A program made the position numbers and the translations under genes. Below the pieces are notes generated by a model. The model was not told where the DNA came from and did not search any database. It worked only from the letters and a program-made list of their open reading frames with translations. Of a stretch of 64,000 nucleotides of DNA, positions 12,201 to 24,900 are shown piece after piece; position 1 is the stretch's first letter, and every line of letters starts with the position of its first letter. Source of the DNA: Rallus limicola (Eukaryota > Chordata > Aves > Gruiformes > Rallidae); the NCBI GenBank assembly GCA_022605955.1, contig JAKCOZ010000020.1, positions 10,095,001 through 10,159,000 on the forward strand, written 5' to 3'.

Positions 12201-13236
12201 CAAATTTCAACTGTAGATGGGGTGGATTTTGTGGGCAGAAGGAACACTGAAGGACTTCATAGTTTATGTAGCTGTTATGGAACAGGGGGGAGAGAAAACA
12301 TCTGGGTTGTTTGTCAAGTTGATTGCTTATATAGGAAGTAGCTTCATATGATAAAAAAGACTGACTCAAGATTGAGAGCGAGCAGCTGTGTAGCTGTAAT
12401 CACAGCTATGCGTCCATCAGAAGGACCACTGAAGCTTCTTCAGTTACAGAATGTGCTATTTTTAAGTTCAGGGCTTCGTCTCCAGGAGCAGCATTTTTTT
12501 TTCAGCTGTTTCTTGTTTGATGCCACTGGTTGGTTGTCACCAGACTCTGAGGCTGATGGTTGTAGATGAGTGAATCAAGGCATGGGACCTTTCCCAGAGG
12601 CTGGATGGATTACTTTCAGTGTGTATTACATGCTTGTTGCCCTGTGTGAAGACTGTGTGCTGCTTTCTCTTGCAGTCTGTAGCAGTCTGGTTACTTTGAT
12701 CATGTGAGATGCTAGTTTTTTTTGTTTCCTGACTAGATTAGAATCTTTAAGGTTTTGTTTTTCTTTCTTGTTTTCTTTTTTTTCCTCCTTAGTATGTGTA
12801 TTGGTCTTCATTATCACTTACACGTGCTTTAGTGTTGGAGAGATCTTGTGGGAGGTGGAACAGGAAAGGGGTGTTGTGATGCGATGGATTTCAGGTGACT
12901 GGAGCACATCTGTTTTGTTGACAACATGTACCCTTGAGCCCTTCTGGCAGTGGGGATCCTTCTCCTGCACATGGATGAGAGGAACGCAGTGTATCTTGTA
13001 CATGTTGATTATTGCTGGCCATCCAGTTATGCAGGGAGAAATGTGGAGGGCTGTGATCAGCAAACTCCTGTTTGGCTGCAGGAAGGAAGAGGGCTCAGAG
13101 GACCCCTGACTCCAACTGCAAGACCTGGCAGGTGTTTTGGGGCAATTCTGCATGGCCCTGTTCCTGAAAAGAATTGAATGGGAGTAAATCGTAAGGTGAG
13201 GGGTTAATCCATCTAGGATTGCGACTTGTGCTTTTC

Positions 13237-13342
13237 ACAGATTCACAGAATTGTAGGGATTGGAAGAGACCTCCCAGAGATCGAGTCCAACCCTCCTGCC
13301 AAAGCAGGTTTCCCTAGGACAGGTCGCACAGGATCTGGGATC
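13237..13342 (-). mobile_element. CR1 LINE 3' fragment
   Basis: This is the clearest CR1 piece. The plus strand reads ATTCACAGAATTGTAGGGAT, then TTGGAAGAGACCTCC, AGAGATCGAGTCCAACCC, TCCTGCCAAAGCAGG and a stretch like the usual 'aggttcacctagagcaggtcgcacagg'. In the minus orientation this is the 3' untranslated end of an avian CR1, truncated at the 5' side so that no reverse transcriptase remains. Divergence is moderate. The boundary at 13342 is approximate. Confidence 0.9.
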
Positions 13343-16300
13343 TCATCATGCCAGAGCTGCTGCTGAGACCAAGGCAAGGCCATGTCTGGCAAACAGTGAC
13401 CTTTCCTGGCCAGGATCAGCTTGGAGGGCGCATTGCTCTGTGGCTAAGTGCACTTACTGCTAGCAAGGGAATGTTTATCCAGTGCGTTGATTAATCAACC
13501 TTGAAGAAGGGTCAGGTGGATTTATTCAGGTGCCTGAGTAACCTCCATAGCCGAACACGCTCGCCTGTGAGTGTGAAAGGGCTGTCTGTAGCCTTCGACT
13601 CGGAATAATGCTGTCCAGATTTCTTAGCTGTTACATCCTCACAGTCTGGATCTGACACTGAGTGGGGTCTGTTTCTGAATACAGCCAGCTCTGTCATTTT
13701 GTTCACTGTGGCCATACGTAGGTGTTTCTCCTGAGGACTTGTATCCTTGTGCTGGCAACCTGGAAAGTGTTTTCTCAAGTTCCCTTTGACGGCGGTGTCC
13801 TGCTGTGGTCTTTTGCTGTGTTGTGTTCCACTTTGCTCCTGCTCTTCTTTCACCCTGCTGCTTCATGCATCTTGATTCCTCCCCTTGTGATTTTCCCCCT
13901 CTTCTCAAGGGGAAATTGTAAGGATTTTGCAGTGAGGGCTAGCGGTGCATTCTGCCTCCATCAGAGGGTTTCCTTAAATAACAAGACCTCCAGAAGCATC
14001 GTCTCATTTTGCACCTTTAGCTTTGGCAAATACAAGGTGACATGCACACACAGAGGATTGCACAGGAAGGTACTGCTTGCTTCTAGTATTTCTAGAGGGA
14101 TTAAACAACGTTGAGGATAAGATCAATATTTAAATAAGAAGTTCTTGAACCTGCTGTTCCTTTAAAGAAGATCATTAATGAAGCTGAATTACGGGCCCCA
14201 TCTCGGTATGGGGGAAATTTGGCATGTGTTTTCTCCTGTAAACATTCAGCTGGATATGTTATTTTGGAACCATCATATTAAATTAAGATGTAAAATGACG
14301 TCAAGGTTTTCGTTCTTTGTGGCAACTGGTGTAACAGCTAGAGGGGAAAAAATAGAAACCCAACCCCATTGCTTCAACTCCAAGTCCAAGAATGACATCT
14401 AGTGGCTTCAAGTGAGACTTGTGGAGTAACCTCGTGTGAGAGTGAAAGCAAGGGATGGACGATTTCCTTTGCTGGTTTTATGCTGGGGATCCAATTCCTA
14501 ATTTTGAATCCCTCCCACCTACTCATTGAAAAAATAAATACTGCAAGGTGAAGGCTTGTTCTTCAGGTTTGCTTTGCTGTGCCTGGTTTCAGCGATCACA
14601 ACTTCATTTTAGCTTTGGTAAAGCTTATGTGAGCTTAGAAACATTTTTTTACTTGTGGTCAAGTGAATGCCACTTATGCCCCAAAGCTAAAGTAATACTG
14701 GTGTTTTCTTTAGGTGCTTTAAGTCAAAATGAAAGCAAAGGCAATATCTGTTGGGTTTTCAGTGCTGTTTTATCTGATGAAAGCAGAAAAGGTTAGACAG
14801 CTCTTCTCTCTTACATGATGGAAAGAGTAGAAAAACGCCTGCTCTCTGGGTTCATGTTTACCATATTCTGACTGTGTGTGGTCATTTGAAACTCAGAGAG
14901 GTGAAACTTCAGGTGGAGTGGTTGTTTTGGGTTTTTTTCAAGGTATCAGTGCATCATTTTGAGTACAGAGAGCCAGCTGTCTGGCAAGAGGTAGGATGGA
15001 TAAAGAATTTGTGATAGCATTGTGTTTCAAGAGGATGGGGAAGTTTCTATTTGATACACAGGGTCATCTGAAAGGCAACCAGCTGACACATCTGGTTGGT
15101 TCAGAAATATGGGGAGGTATTTTATAAGTAGCTGCAGTTTAAAATGAGGGGTTTATAAAAGCACCTCAAGATGATGTTTGAGTGTGTTAGGGTCTTTTCT
15201 GTGTACAGTGGTGAATCAAATGCTCTGAGGACAATGACAGCGTGTCTGGCCTTCCTAAGTCTTAAAAGCCCACAGGATATGATGAGGATGATATTATATA
15301 TTCATCATAGCGAGTGTGATGGTCCCAGTGTGCCACAGTTAATCTTGGCTGTTTAATTTGCGTTATACTTGTCTGCTTTGGAATTAAGACTCCCCTTTTC
15401 CTCATGCTGTTGAGCTTGTAAATATAGCTCTGTCCTACTCTGCTGGGAGTGAAGAATCTGGAGTCTTATTAGCAATTGCTTGCTATCCCTCTTTTTGAGA
15501 AAGAAATAGAATGGATTTTAGCCACTTGCTTTAATCTTGGGGCACATATGTGGCTATAATGCCATATAATGAGGTAAATAGTTTCTGGCATAAATGCTCC
15601 ACTTCCCTTTATTAAGAGAGAATTTAAATTGATAGAAGCGGAGCCCTTTTATCGTATTACCCAGCAGGCAGCAAATGAAGTGGGTTAATATCTTTGGGGG
15701 AGGGGTGCAGATTTTGATCAGGCTGTAAAACTGAAAGGAAAGAGGGACTGCTAGGAAAATGAGATGGAAGAAAAACCCCACACCTCAGAGCTAGGCAGAT
15801 GTCCTGACAGCTTTTAAACAGGAGCTTGACAGCATGTGTCAAAGACTAATAAGGAATGTAACTTCCAGTCCTAGCACCATCCTCATCCAGACTCCAAATG
15901 CTACCCAAGCATTGCAGGGGAACAAAATGTAAAACTAGAGGAAAAATTCACTACTACAATGCTCTTGCTTCCCTCAGCTAAAGACAAGGGAGGCAGTCCC
16001 CCTGCTAAGCATCTGTTGAAAGAAAGGTTTGAAGCTCAGTGGCCAAAAAGCAGGGCCTGGTGACAGTATCCTCTTTGGAACAGGAAGGGCAGCTGGAGTA
16101 AGGTGGGAGAGTTGAGTTTGGGGAACGCATGTTGGAGAATAGCTGATGGACTTTGTGATGAACTGTCTGCAGGTCCAAACGCTGCAATTCAGGAGTAGTT
16201 GCCTTGGCTGCAACCCTTCAAGGCTTGGCAGCTTTGTGCTCTTCTAATTTCTGCAGAAATCAGTGATGGATTGGTGTTGCCATTGAGACAGGTTTCTTCC

Positions 16301-16549
16301 TGTGATTTTATTAGGAAGCCTTACTTCAAACAGGGCAGTGGTACTAACTGGGATCTCTGAGGTTGCTGTACTGTGAAAGCTTTAATCGGAGAAATGCCTC
16401 CAGCTAGGAACGTCTGTTATTTCCCAGCCTGAACTCGTTACTGGAAAGGAGTCTTTCTACTGATTGCCAAAAAAAGAAATACCCAAGACTTCAGTAGGGA
16501 GGGGCATGGTGGGGGTATCTGTCCCAAAAGAACTGTCCACTTAGGGCTG

Positions 16550-16870
16550 GAAGCCCGGAGGGAGCTGTGCTCTGTGCTAGGTGGTGATGGACCTGGTGAG
16601 GGAGCTCGGAGTAGCTCCTGGGTGTGGGTCCACCGAGGGGACTCGGAGCTTGGCTTATCAGGAGTGTGGTACCACATCAGAGGAGCACTTAGTGTGGCCC
16701 CAAACTAAAAGAAGGGGCGGGGGAGAGGAGGGAGATACCAGTTATAGCCGCGAATGCCCACTAGGTGACAGTGCTGGCCCATAGACCCGCACTGCTCTGC
16801 TTTCGGAGCTGGGTGTTCTCGGGAGGAGTTGGGCTGTACCCACGGTGGAGAACAGACCGCGAAATGAAAA
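16550..16870. promoter_or_regulatory. GC/CpG-enriched patch with GC-box
   Basis: CpG dinucleotides are denser here (roughly a dozen in 320 bases by eye) than in the surrounding CpG-poor DNA. GGGGCGGGG at 16714-16722 is an Sp1/KLF-type GC-box. CCACTAGGTGACAG at 16758-16771 resembles the CTCF core but has A where CTCF sites nearly always have G (GGTGGC). It could be a small CpG island, a distal element or chance. No transcript start or exon can be shown. Confidence 0.3.
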
Positions 16871-17390
16871 GCAATAATCATCACTCCGACCTTGCTGCAG
16901 GTTCTTGGTTTGTTTCTGGCTTCTCCTTTGAAACGAGAGGCGATTTTCCCAGCAAATATTAAAGGGAAGGGTGCTTGGGTTTGGTTTATTTGTTCTGTTC
17001 AAGTTGGGTTGTTGAGCCCGTATCACTTCTGAAGAGGGATGAGGCAAGAGTTGTGGCACTGGCCCTGAGTGTTATTAGTAGTAATTATGCGAGACATTTG
17101 AACTGTGAAAACCTGTTTGGAATAATATGCAATGCTCCCTGCTGAGCCGAGCTAAAAACTATTCCCAGCCCATTGGAGAACTGGAGCATGCTGACAAAAT
17201 GCTGTGTTATTCAAAGGGCCACCTCTTCCCTCTGCATTGCCCCTTTGAAGTTAGTGGTGAGACTGAAACTTGAGTCGTGTTCCAGACTTCTTTATTATCC
17301 AAAAGGTGACTATAGAAGATCATGCTTCCTGCCATCACAGACTATTGGCTTGAACTCTAATTTTAGTAGTCCTTTAGGGATCCTATGAAT

Positions 17391-17483
17391 TAAAAAAAAA
17401 CAAACAACACCCACCTCAAACTAAACAAAAAAAAAAACCCCAAAGCCAAACAAAAAACTAAACCAATAAACAATCAAAAAAAA
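17391..17483 (+). repeat. A/C-rich low-complexity stretch
   Basis: Almost entirely A and C with a few G and T: A-runs of up to eleven separated by short C blocks. A low-complexity tract. It could be the decayed tail of a retroelement, but no body is recognisable upstream. Confidence 0.8.
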
Positions 17484-19401
17484 TCCTCACTAATTCTCCA
17501 TATAGTTGTCCAGTCTAGCAACAGAGCTCAGCTATTTTTCACAGGAAGATCTGCATTAAAGTTTTCTTCTGAAAGCTCCCAAGCAAGCAGAGCATCCCCA
17601 GGAGCTGGAGCTGCTGGGCTTACAATTGCAGCTCTGCCTCCTTTGAGTTGCCTTAACGTTCCCAAGTGAATAGCATCAAAATATTCTGGGTTGCTAAAGT
17701 ATCTCTGTGGAAGTGAACTGTGATATTGGTTTTTTGGTTTTGTTTTTGTTTTAGGCCTTCAAAGAAGAATCCTGTTTGGTAACAGAATCAGGGACATGCT
17801 CTGTATCCAGGTGGAAACCAAGTACCAATATAACCTGTCTATTTTATAACTAACTTGTTGTTTGTGACAAAACAAAGGCCTTTGCTGGGAATCTGCAGAG
17901 GGATGCGGTGGGGTAACCCATGTGGAGTCTGGGCTATACAACCAGGCTGCCATACAGTGTGTGGCTCAGTTCTGGAAGATCCTGTTTTCCCCATTCACCA
18001 CCCAAGGTTCAGCTGTCCTAGAAGCACTTGTAGCAAGCTGAGCTGTTTTTGTGTAAGCACACAAACCCTTTTGTTGGAAAAACTCTATAAGCAGGTTGGG
18101 CAGTCTGACCACACCAAAGTGTTTCCTTCCAAATATGAAATCTGCTTAAAAGTTTATGTGGCCAAACAGAGCTGAATGTTGATTGCAGTGAACTTTTCTC
18201 AGATGTCTTTACTCAGCTCAGTGTTTTGTATCTATCACTGTGTGTTTTCACTAAACACAAAACCAGATGGGGTGTAGTGAGTAAGTCTGTCTTCATGGCT
18301 GTTGTGAGCCTTTCATATCATTCAGATGAACAACTGTAAGTCATGGTGCCAGCATCACTCCAGTTCATTAGTGCCGGCCAGCAACTCATTGCAGTCACAA
18401 GGAGGAAGAGGGGGTGGTGTGTTTTTTGGTTGGGGTTGTTTGTTTCTTTCTATTCGGTTACTGGCTGACTCTCTGAGAAGGGTCTCCTAAAGGCCTTGGT
18501 ACTTTGTGGCAGAATATCCAGTGTTGTCTCTTCCTACTTGAACATCCTGTGGTTACAGTCAGGGTGCCTCAACTGTTGCAAGAAAAAGAATAGTCCAGAA
18601 AAAGATTCCTGACAACTTTGAGATCTCTAAATCCCCTGACAGTGGTACAGGAGTTTTGGTGTTTGGAATTTAATGCAATTTACAGCCACAACAAGGCACC
18701 AGCAAGTTGTGAGAGAGCTGTTTTATATGTGAGATTCAGGGCTTGACTTTGCCACAATAGAAGTGTGGAAATTTGGCAGGGCTCATTCAAGAGATTTTTG
18801 AATTTTTTTTTATAATTCTTGGTATTTATCAGGAAGAGCGTGCTGAATTTCATAGCATGGTGTTTTCTCACCAGTAGTCTAGATAACACACTGATTAACA
18901 TGGAGTGATGAAACGCAGGCTCGAGCAGAACGGCACTTCCAGGCTCTCTGCTGAGAGGACTTCCCTTCAGCATCGGCCAGATGGACTGAGTGGATATCAC
19001 AGTTCAGACTCGTAAACAGGCTCGGCTCCATCTGGCTTAGAGATTAATTTCATTCCCCACAATGTCATTCTCGCACCAATCTCCCTCTATATAATACATC
19101 TTTCTCTCATGTGCACACACTCTGCTTCTTTCATTGACTTGTAAATAGGAAGGGTTTGCTCTGCAGCTAGAAAGCAGTATGCTTTTCCTTTTCATGATTT
19201 CCCTGCTTCCCGCTGGGCTTGCAGGTAAAGGCAGAGTTTTGTGCTGGGAAGGAATGTTTCCTGCTTCCCAGGGAGGTGAGGGAGGAGCCAAGGCAAATTC
19301 CCTGCAATTCAAAGCTTTTGGATTTGCACATTTCTCTAATGTTTGCAAATCCTAAATAAAACTATGATTCTGGTTTTCATTGGTTTTGGTTTTGTTGTGG
19401 G

Positions 19402-19414
19402 TTTTTTTTTTTTT
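19402..19414 (+). repeat. Poly-T run
   Basis: Thirteen consecutive T within a G/T-rich segment starting near 19375. Confidence 0.9.
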
Positions 19415-21878
19415 GATGTTGTGGCATTTTCTTTATCCTCCTTCATAATTTAATGTTTTGCCACAGGAGGGTTAATTTTGAACTGAGCAAAACCTGTTTT
19501 TCAGTCCAGGTGTGCTGGAGATGCTGGTCTAGACAGAGGGAATGCAAAGGTACCTGGGTTTGTATCTAGCATGTCTCTGCTCCTTGAAAAGGGATAAGGT
19601 ATGGAGCCTGGCAACTGGTGGTGGACAGAGATATACCCTTTCCTCTAGGTGCCTGCAGGTTCTGTGTCTGTCCCACGCCTCCTGAGATTATTTGTGCACA
19701 GAGGTACCAGAGCAAGCCAAGCTGGCTTTGTAGCCCTTTGCAGCTCCAAGGCTGAGCCTCTCTAGGTCCCAGTGAAAGTGTCCTATGTGCTCTTTATTCC
19801 CTGGCTGCAAATGGTCCATGTTTTAGTGGAGATGCTTTTCCCCTTCCTCCCGTTGTTCTTTGTTTGCCTTCTGTCATGGGCGCATCCTTGCAAGCTGTGA
19901 GTACAAGGACTTGTGCAAGAGCTTTGGAACCCGTTTCCACCAAAATACTTACGACCACAATAGTTCATGTGTTCAGATGTTGAAGTCCTAAGGAACCAAG
20001 TTAACGAGTCTTCATTCCAATAGATGAAGCTACAAGTGGCCTAGGCACTGGGAACGAGCCTGGAGTTAGAGTTTGCATGATGAACTTTCCAACAGGTACA
20101 GCCGTTGCCCCAGATGGGTGCCTGTACCTTCAGAGACAGAGAAGCCGCTTTTTCTTCAGTACCTCTGGCCCTAGCAATGCTGCCTGCCTCCTCTAGGGCA
20201 TTCGCTCGTTTCTCTTATTTCATGCAATCTTTCCCTTTCTGCCTTTTGTTGTTCTTTTTTCTCCTCCTCCCTCCAGCATTAAATATTTACCCCTTGTTCA
20301 GCTGAGAGCGCAATTTGGGCATGCTGAAACTCATGTCAAACTTCTAAAGTGCCACTGGTAAAGCAGCTCTGGCACTAAACCAGAATGACTTGCATCTGTT
20401 TGTGGCTATCTGAGGTCTTTTAATTATCTGGCTAACATATTCCATGGGAGAGAGAGCTGGTCTGCCTGGAGCAAGGTTAAAAATTATTTGCTGTTTTATC
20501 TTTAAACAGCAGATTCCAAAAAGGAGAAAGAAACCCAAATGCACTGTTATGACCTTAGTGCCTCGGCTCATATGCTGGATACATTAAATTGCTCTGGTAG
20601 TGCCCTGGTCTAACTCAGCATGCATTTAATGAAATGCCATGTAAATTATTTAAGATTGATTTTAATTAAAGCCAGACCTCTGACAAGGCAGAAGTCATAC
20701 ATATTGCCGTAGCTAGATAGAAGCTGCTTGCAGATTCATTGCTGTGTTTTTGTGCCATAGTCCAACCCAGCCCCCTTCTGCATCATCTTGGGAGGAGAAA
20801 ATGTGATAAAATTAGTGTTAAATTTTCTCCTAAGCTCAGTCATGTTCCTTCTGAAGTCAATTGGAGCTCTGTCCCAGCTTGCAGCAGTCTAGTGGCTATG
20901 GCTTTCAGGCATCCCTGCAATGCCCGCTGCCTGGAGCAGGGCATGCTTGTTGCTTTTCCTCTGCCATTCCTGCTCTGGTTTTTGGTGGTTGGTTCTTTTT
21001 GTCGCCAGTCTCATTTACATAAGGATTTCCCTTATTTCCCTAGTAATGCCTCTCTTCTCCTTTGGATAGAAATGCTCAGTTTCTGTGGGAGCAGACCCAC
21101 CTACTTGCTTCATTCTGAGTGGGAATACTTGGAGAAAAGATACTTCTATCTATACTGATGGCACCTATATTTGCAACAGAATTGTGAACCAGGATCTCTA
21201 CACATTGGTATTTGTGTCTCCACTATAAGGTGATTTTGGAGCTTATCTCCAAACAGTTCGGCAATCTTCATGCAAAGGTTGATGCTAGATACCAGAAAAT
21301 CAGGACTTCAGTCTCTATACAAGTAGTGAAAGCTCTGGATCCTCTTGATAGCACTTTACTTCCTAGTGGATTCATTGATGTCTTACAGTTGGCAGAAGTA
21401 AAAGATCACAGGTCATCAATGCAGGCACCTCTTGCAGTGCTCCCTGGTGTAGGCACTTGTGTAACTTTTGTGACCTCTGAAGCTTCCAAGGCAGCTCAGG
21501 GATGGGAAGGGATTTGAGACTGTCTGTTGTATGGAGGAATGGGCAACTCTCCTCACTGCTGACATCCGCTGCATGGCTGTCCCCTTTTTAACTACAGTAG
21601 GGAACTTATTCTTACAGTGACCTGACAGAATCAATCGCCGTGTTTGAAGGAGTAATATGTATTTATGTAAAAGAGAAAAGCATTTTGGTTCAAAGCATAA
21701 ATAATACATTGTTTCCTGCCTAAGCTGTGGCTTGCCATCACGCTGAGATGCATATGTAAGGGTGTGGGGTGTGACGCTGTTATACAAAGCTCAGCAAGCT
21801 TCTATCTTGTTACTTATACATAAACTGGGGGTAGGTTGCCCCCTATTCACATTATGAGGTGATTAGCACATTGTTTAA

Positions 21879-21925
21879 CATTAATTATGCATGTTCCATG
21901 TTTACAGGCATGTTAAATTATGCAA
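21879..21925 (-). promoter_or_regulatory. Paired POU/homeodomain sites
   Basis: On the minus strand ATGCATAATTAATG (21879-21892) matches the remembered POU4F (Brn3) consensus GCATAATTAAT. A second site, TTTGCATAATTTAA, lies at about 21913-21926. The shared core ATTATGCA recurs 33 bases apart (21884-21891 and 21917-21924), close to three helical turns. The surrounding 21790-21930 is AT-rich, complex DNA. Enhancer function is inferred. Confidence 0.35.
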
Positions 21926-24900
21926 AAAGTAGTCTTTAGACTCTTTGAGGGGAAGAAAAACAGGACCTAAGCAAACCTCTTGCTTCAATGGCCTTCCCTC
22001 CTTTTCCCATCTGTGCCTTGGGTTTTAGAGTCTGGGCCGTGTAAGTAATTGAGATGCTCCCCTACTTCTTCCTGCTGCCATCCACCTCTTGGGGATGCGT
22101 GGCCTGACTGCCAGCCTGGCACATGGGCTGGCGACACCTGAGGTGGTCGGCTGTAGCAGCATCTGAAGGTGTCTTGAAATCATGTCTTGTAGCAAAATAA
22201 AGGCACTTTGGCTGCAAGCTCTTTCTGTACTTCACAGTAAGTGTTGACTTAAGAAAACTGAGTGTAGGTGGATCCAGAAATGCTTCCTGAAGAGCACTTA
22301 CCTTGAGTGCCAGGCACAGGCTGGGTCTTGCCCTTTCTAGGGCAGGTAAATGCAGTGTTTTGAACCATGGAATGCTTGAACTTAAATAGGGTCTCAAGCA
22401 CTTGAACACCATGCTGAATTTAATGATCCAGCCTCATTACTGGAGAAGACTTGTACAAGCACTCATTGGGAAGTGTCAAGATGTAGTGTATTGGCTGACA
22501 CTTTAACCTTGCTGTGCTTAGATCTGGTGAAGTAGGAGCCTGACCCATCCTTGAAGGACGTGGACTCTTTTGAGCTGCTGTGTATGTTTCCCTGATGATT
22601 AAGTGATATTTTCTGGTGATCCTGAGCAGTGTTTCAACTGCAGAGAGAGGAATGTTCACTTCCTAGGAAAAAAAAATGTTGGTTTGCAAACTCCCAGAAG
22701 GAAGGTGTTTGCTTTTCAGCTGCTTATTTCAACTAAGGGTCTTTCAATTTCTGAAAAGACGAGTTTGGAAAGAGACTGGGATGGGGAGTAAGTGCAGTTT
22801 CTATAGGAATCTATCCTCCATGGCTTCACATAGTCATAAATTTGTGCAGGGAAGTATTTTGTGCTTTAAGACCTGCAGTAAAAATCGCAAGCTGCCACTA
22901 TACCGTGCTGTAAGAAAAGAGCAGGAGGGCTCAAGGGCATGCTGAAGGTCATAGGTCCCTGCAATAGCAGGAGCTTAGTGAGGTGAAATTCCCAGCTGAG
23001 GACTGAAGAGGAGAAACACATCCTCACTTATGAAAAAATCACCGAAGGGCAGAAAAAGACTCAAAATGTGGTAATGTTTTAACCCTTGGTGTGTGTGCAG
23101 AATGAAGCAGTGGGGATGTGGTGTGTGTACCCTGCTTCGTGGTGTCAGGGCAATCGCATGCGATGCATCCCTGCAAGAGCACTGCGTATGTTCTCTGTAA
23201 AGCCCAGCCAAAAGCGATGAGTGCAGTGCTGCAAGGCGGAGAAGGCTGCTGCTCTCTTCAGCTGACCTAAGTACTCAAAGCCATCCCAAGAACATTAGAT
23301 GAGTTGTGGTTTTGCATCCTGTGGTTATTGCAGTAGTGAAGCAGCCCTTGAAAATTTGATCTTGCTCCTGAGGCTTTATACAACTGCTGATGTCCACAGC
23401 TGGACAGGAGGATGTGGTAGAGCTGGTTTGGGACCCAGACAGCCAGGGCACAGCCAGCCATGGGGCATGCTGATAAGAGGCTCTTTAATTAATGTCCATA
23501 CCACTAACATTTATTTATTTTTTAAGGGGTAGAGGGTTGATCTTACTCAGGACCAAACCCAGTTAGTTCTGACCTTTTAGTTGTGTAAGGTGCACCTCCC
23601 CAAGGTGCTAATATTAAGTGGAAGGCTGGGCAGTGCAATAAGATTCCTCATTCAGCAGTACTTCGATGTTAGATGGTATTGGCAAACAGACAGAGAGGAA
23701 TGGGATATTTACAGTCCACTTCACTTAAAACCCAGAATAGTAATGGGCCAAAACCGGAGTCTTAATGCACACAAAGAGCTCATAATCCAGAAACAATCTG
23801 TGTAACGCCAGGGAGAGATGTTATGTTGCAGGGTATGATTGAGTAAGGAGAAGCCAGAATGTCCAACATAATTCATCATGGTCACAGATATTAAATGGGG
23901 AGTGGGATCAGCAGTGAAGCAGATTCTGAATCTCATTTTACAGCCCTGTCACGGCAGCTCCTGACAGGCTGCGTGTACATGCTGTGCAGTCAGCAAACAT
24001 ACACCTGTCTGGGTAATAGCTATATATAGAGATGCACATACAGAACATGCACACGCATCTCACAGAAACAGATGGGGAGGATCATAAAGTAAGTTTATGG
24101 AAAGGCAAGATTAAGCTGGAGAGGCAACAAAATGCTCCAGGAACTTAAATGAGAAATATATGTTGGCAATGGGACAGTGCTTAGAAAGAACAGAAAAATC
24201 AATTATTGTTTAGCTGCAGTGGAGGTTATGGATCATTTAGCAAGGGCTTTTAGAGAATATCCCAAGAACAGTAACATCACTTCAAAGGACCTCGAAGAAG
24301 CCAGTTATTCTATGAGTTACGGTTCCCAGTGACATATCACTGCCTGCCATATTGAGCAGAGTGTCAGTGTGTTGAACCCAATTGGAGATGGATTAGAATA
24401 TAGCAAAAGTTATTCCACTGACTTAACAGTGAGGCATCACTCAGGACCTGGAGATCTAGGAGCCTGGAATAGGTACTGTATCCCCAATAGCTTTCAAATT
24501 ATTTTAAGTAAGAGGGTGTAGTTTGGGAGGAAAAGTCTTATTTTGAGAGCTGTATCTCCAAGACCCACTCCTGTGACAGCTATAAAATAGAAAGCAATTT
24601 TAGTGGTCTGAGCAGAGTTTGGAGTTTTGCTGATGTATATTTATTTTTGAAACAAAGTGGGATCTCAGATGTTTCTGCGGCAGCAATCTGTGCCTGTAAC
24701 TACCAACTAACCGGGTGATGTTCCTTGATATGTCTTTGGTAGAGGCTTTTCACAGCTGGTTGTGTTCATGCTAGCTTGCAACTGAGTTGTGAGGGATTTG
24801 GTAAGCCTTTCTACACTGTATGGCTGTGTGGGGTCTCTATTATCCAGCAGCACCTTAGTTCTACTGTGAACAGGAGCAGTGACGATGCAAAACCACTCTT

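Larger units (their letters stand above)
8202..13236. other. Non-coding, mostly unique DNA
   Basis: No exon is recognisable. Open frames at 8450-13177 are below about 115 codons and lack domains. A 14-T run lies at 8409-8422, a small hairpin at 9266-9290, an eight-C run at 11876-11883 and a long pyrimidine tract ending in TAG near 12761-12792. That tract resembles a splice acceptor, but nothing coding follows it and a CR1 fragment starts about 450 bases later. Confidence 0.65.
13343..21878. other. Non-coding, mostly unique DNA
   Basis: No exon is recognisable. The longest open frames (13722-14114, 130 codons; 20739-21158, 139 codons) have no familiar domain, and the first overlaps open frames on the other strand. 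Notable pieces listed elsewhere are the GC/CpG patch at 16550-16870, the A/C-rich stretch at 17391-17483 and the poly-T at 19402-19414. Around 20575-20690 the DNA is AT-rich and complex, with an inverted repeat GCATTT (20622-20627) / AAATGC (20632-20637); it resembles conserved non-coding DNA. Confidence 0.65.

Noticed and set aside
12761..12792. Long pyrimidine tract ending in TAG, like a splice acceptor
   Set aside because: The following frame has no recognisable protein and runs towards a CR1 fragment; such tracts are common in T-rich DNA.
13722..14114. 130-codon plus-strand frame with a leucine/phenylalanine-rich segment resembling a membrane protein
   Set aside because: The hydrophobicity reflects pyrimidine-rich DNA, open frames also run on the opposite strand, and no splice or promoter context supports it.
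20739..21158. 139-codon plus-strand open frame, partly hydrophobic
   Set aside because: Hydrophobic patches arise from T-rich DNA; there is no known protein similarity and no gene-like context.
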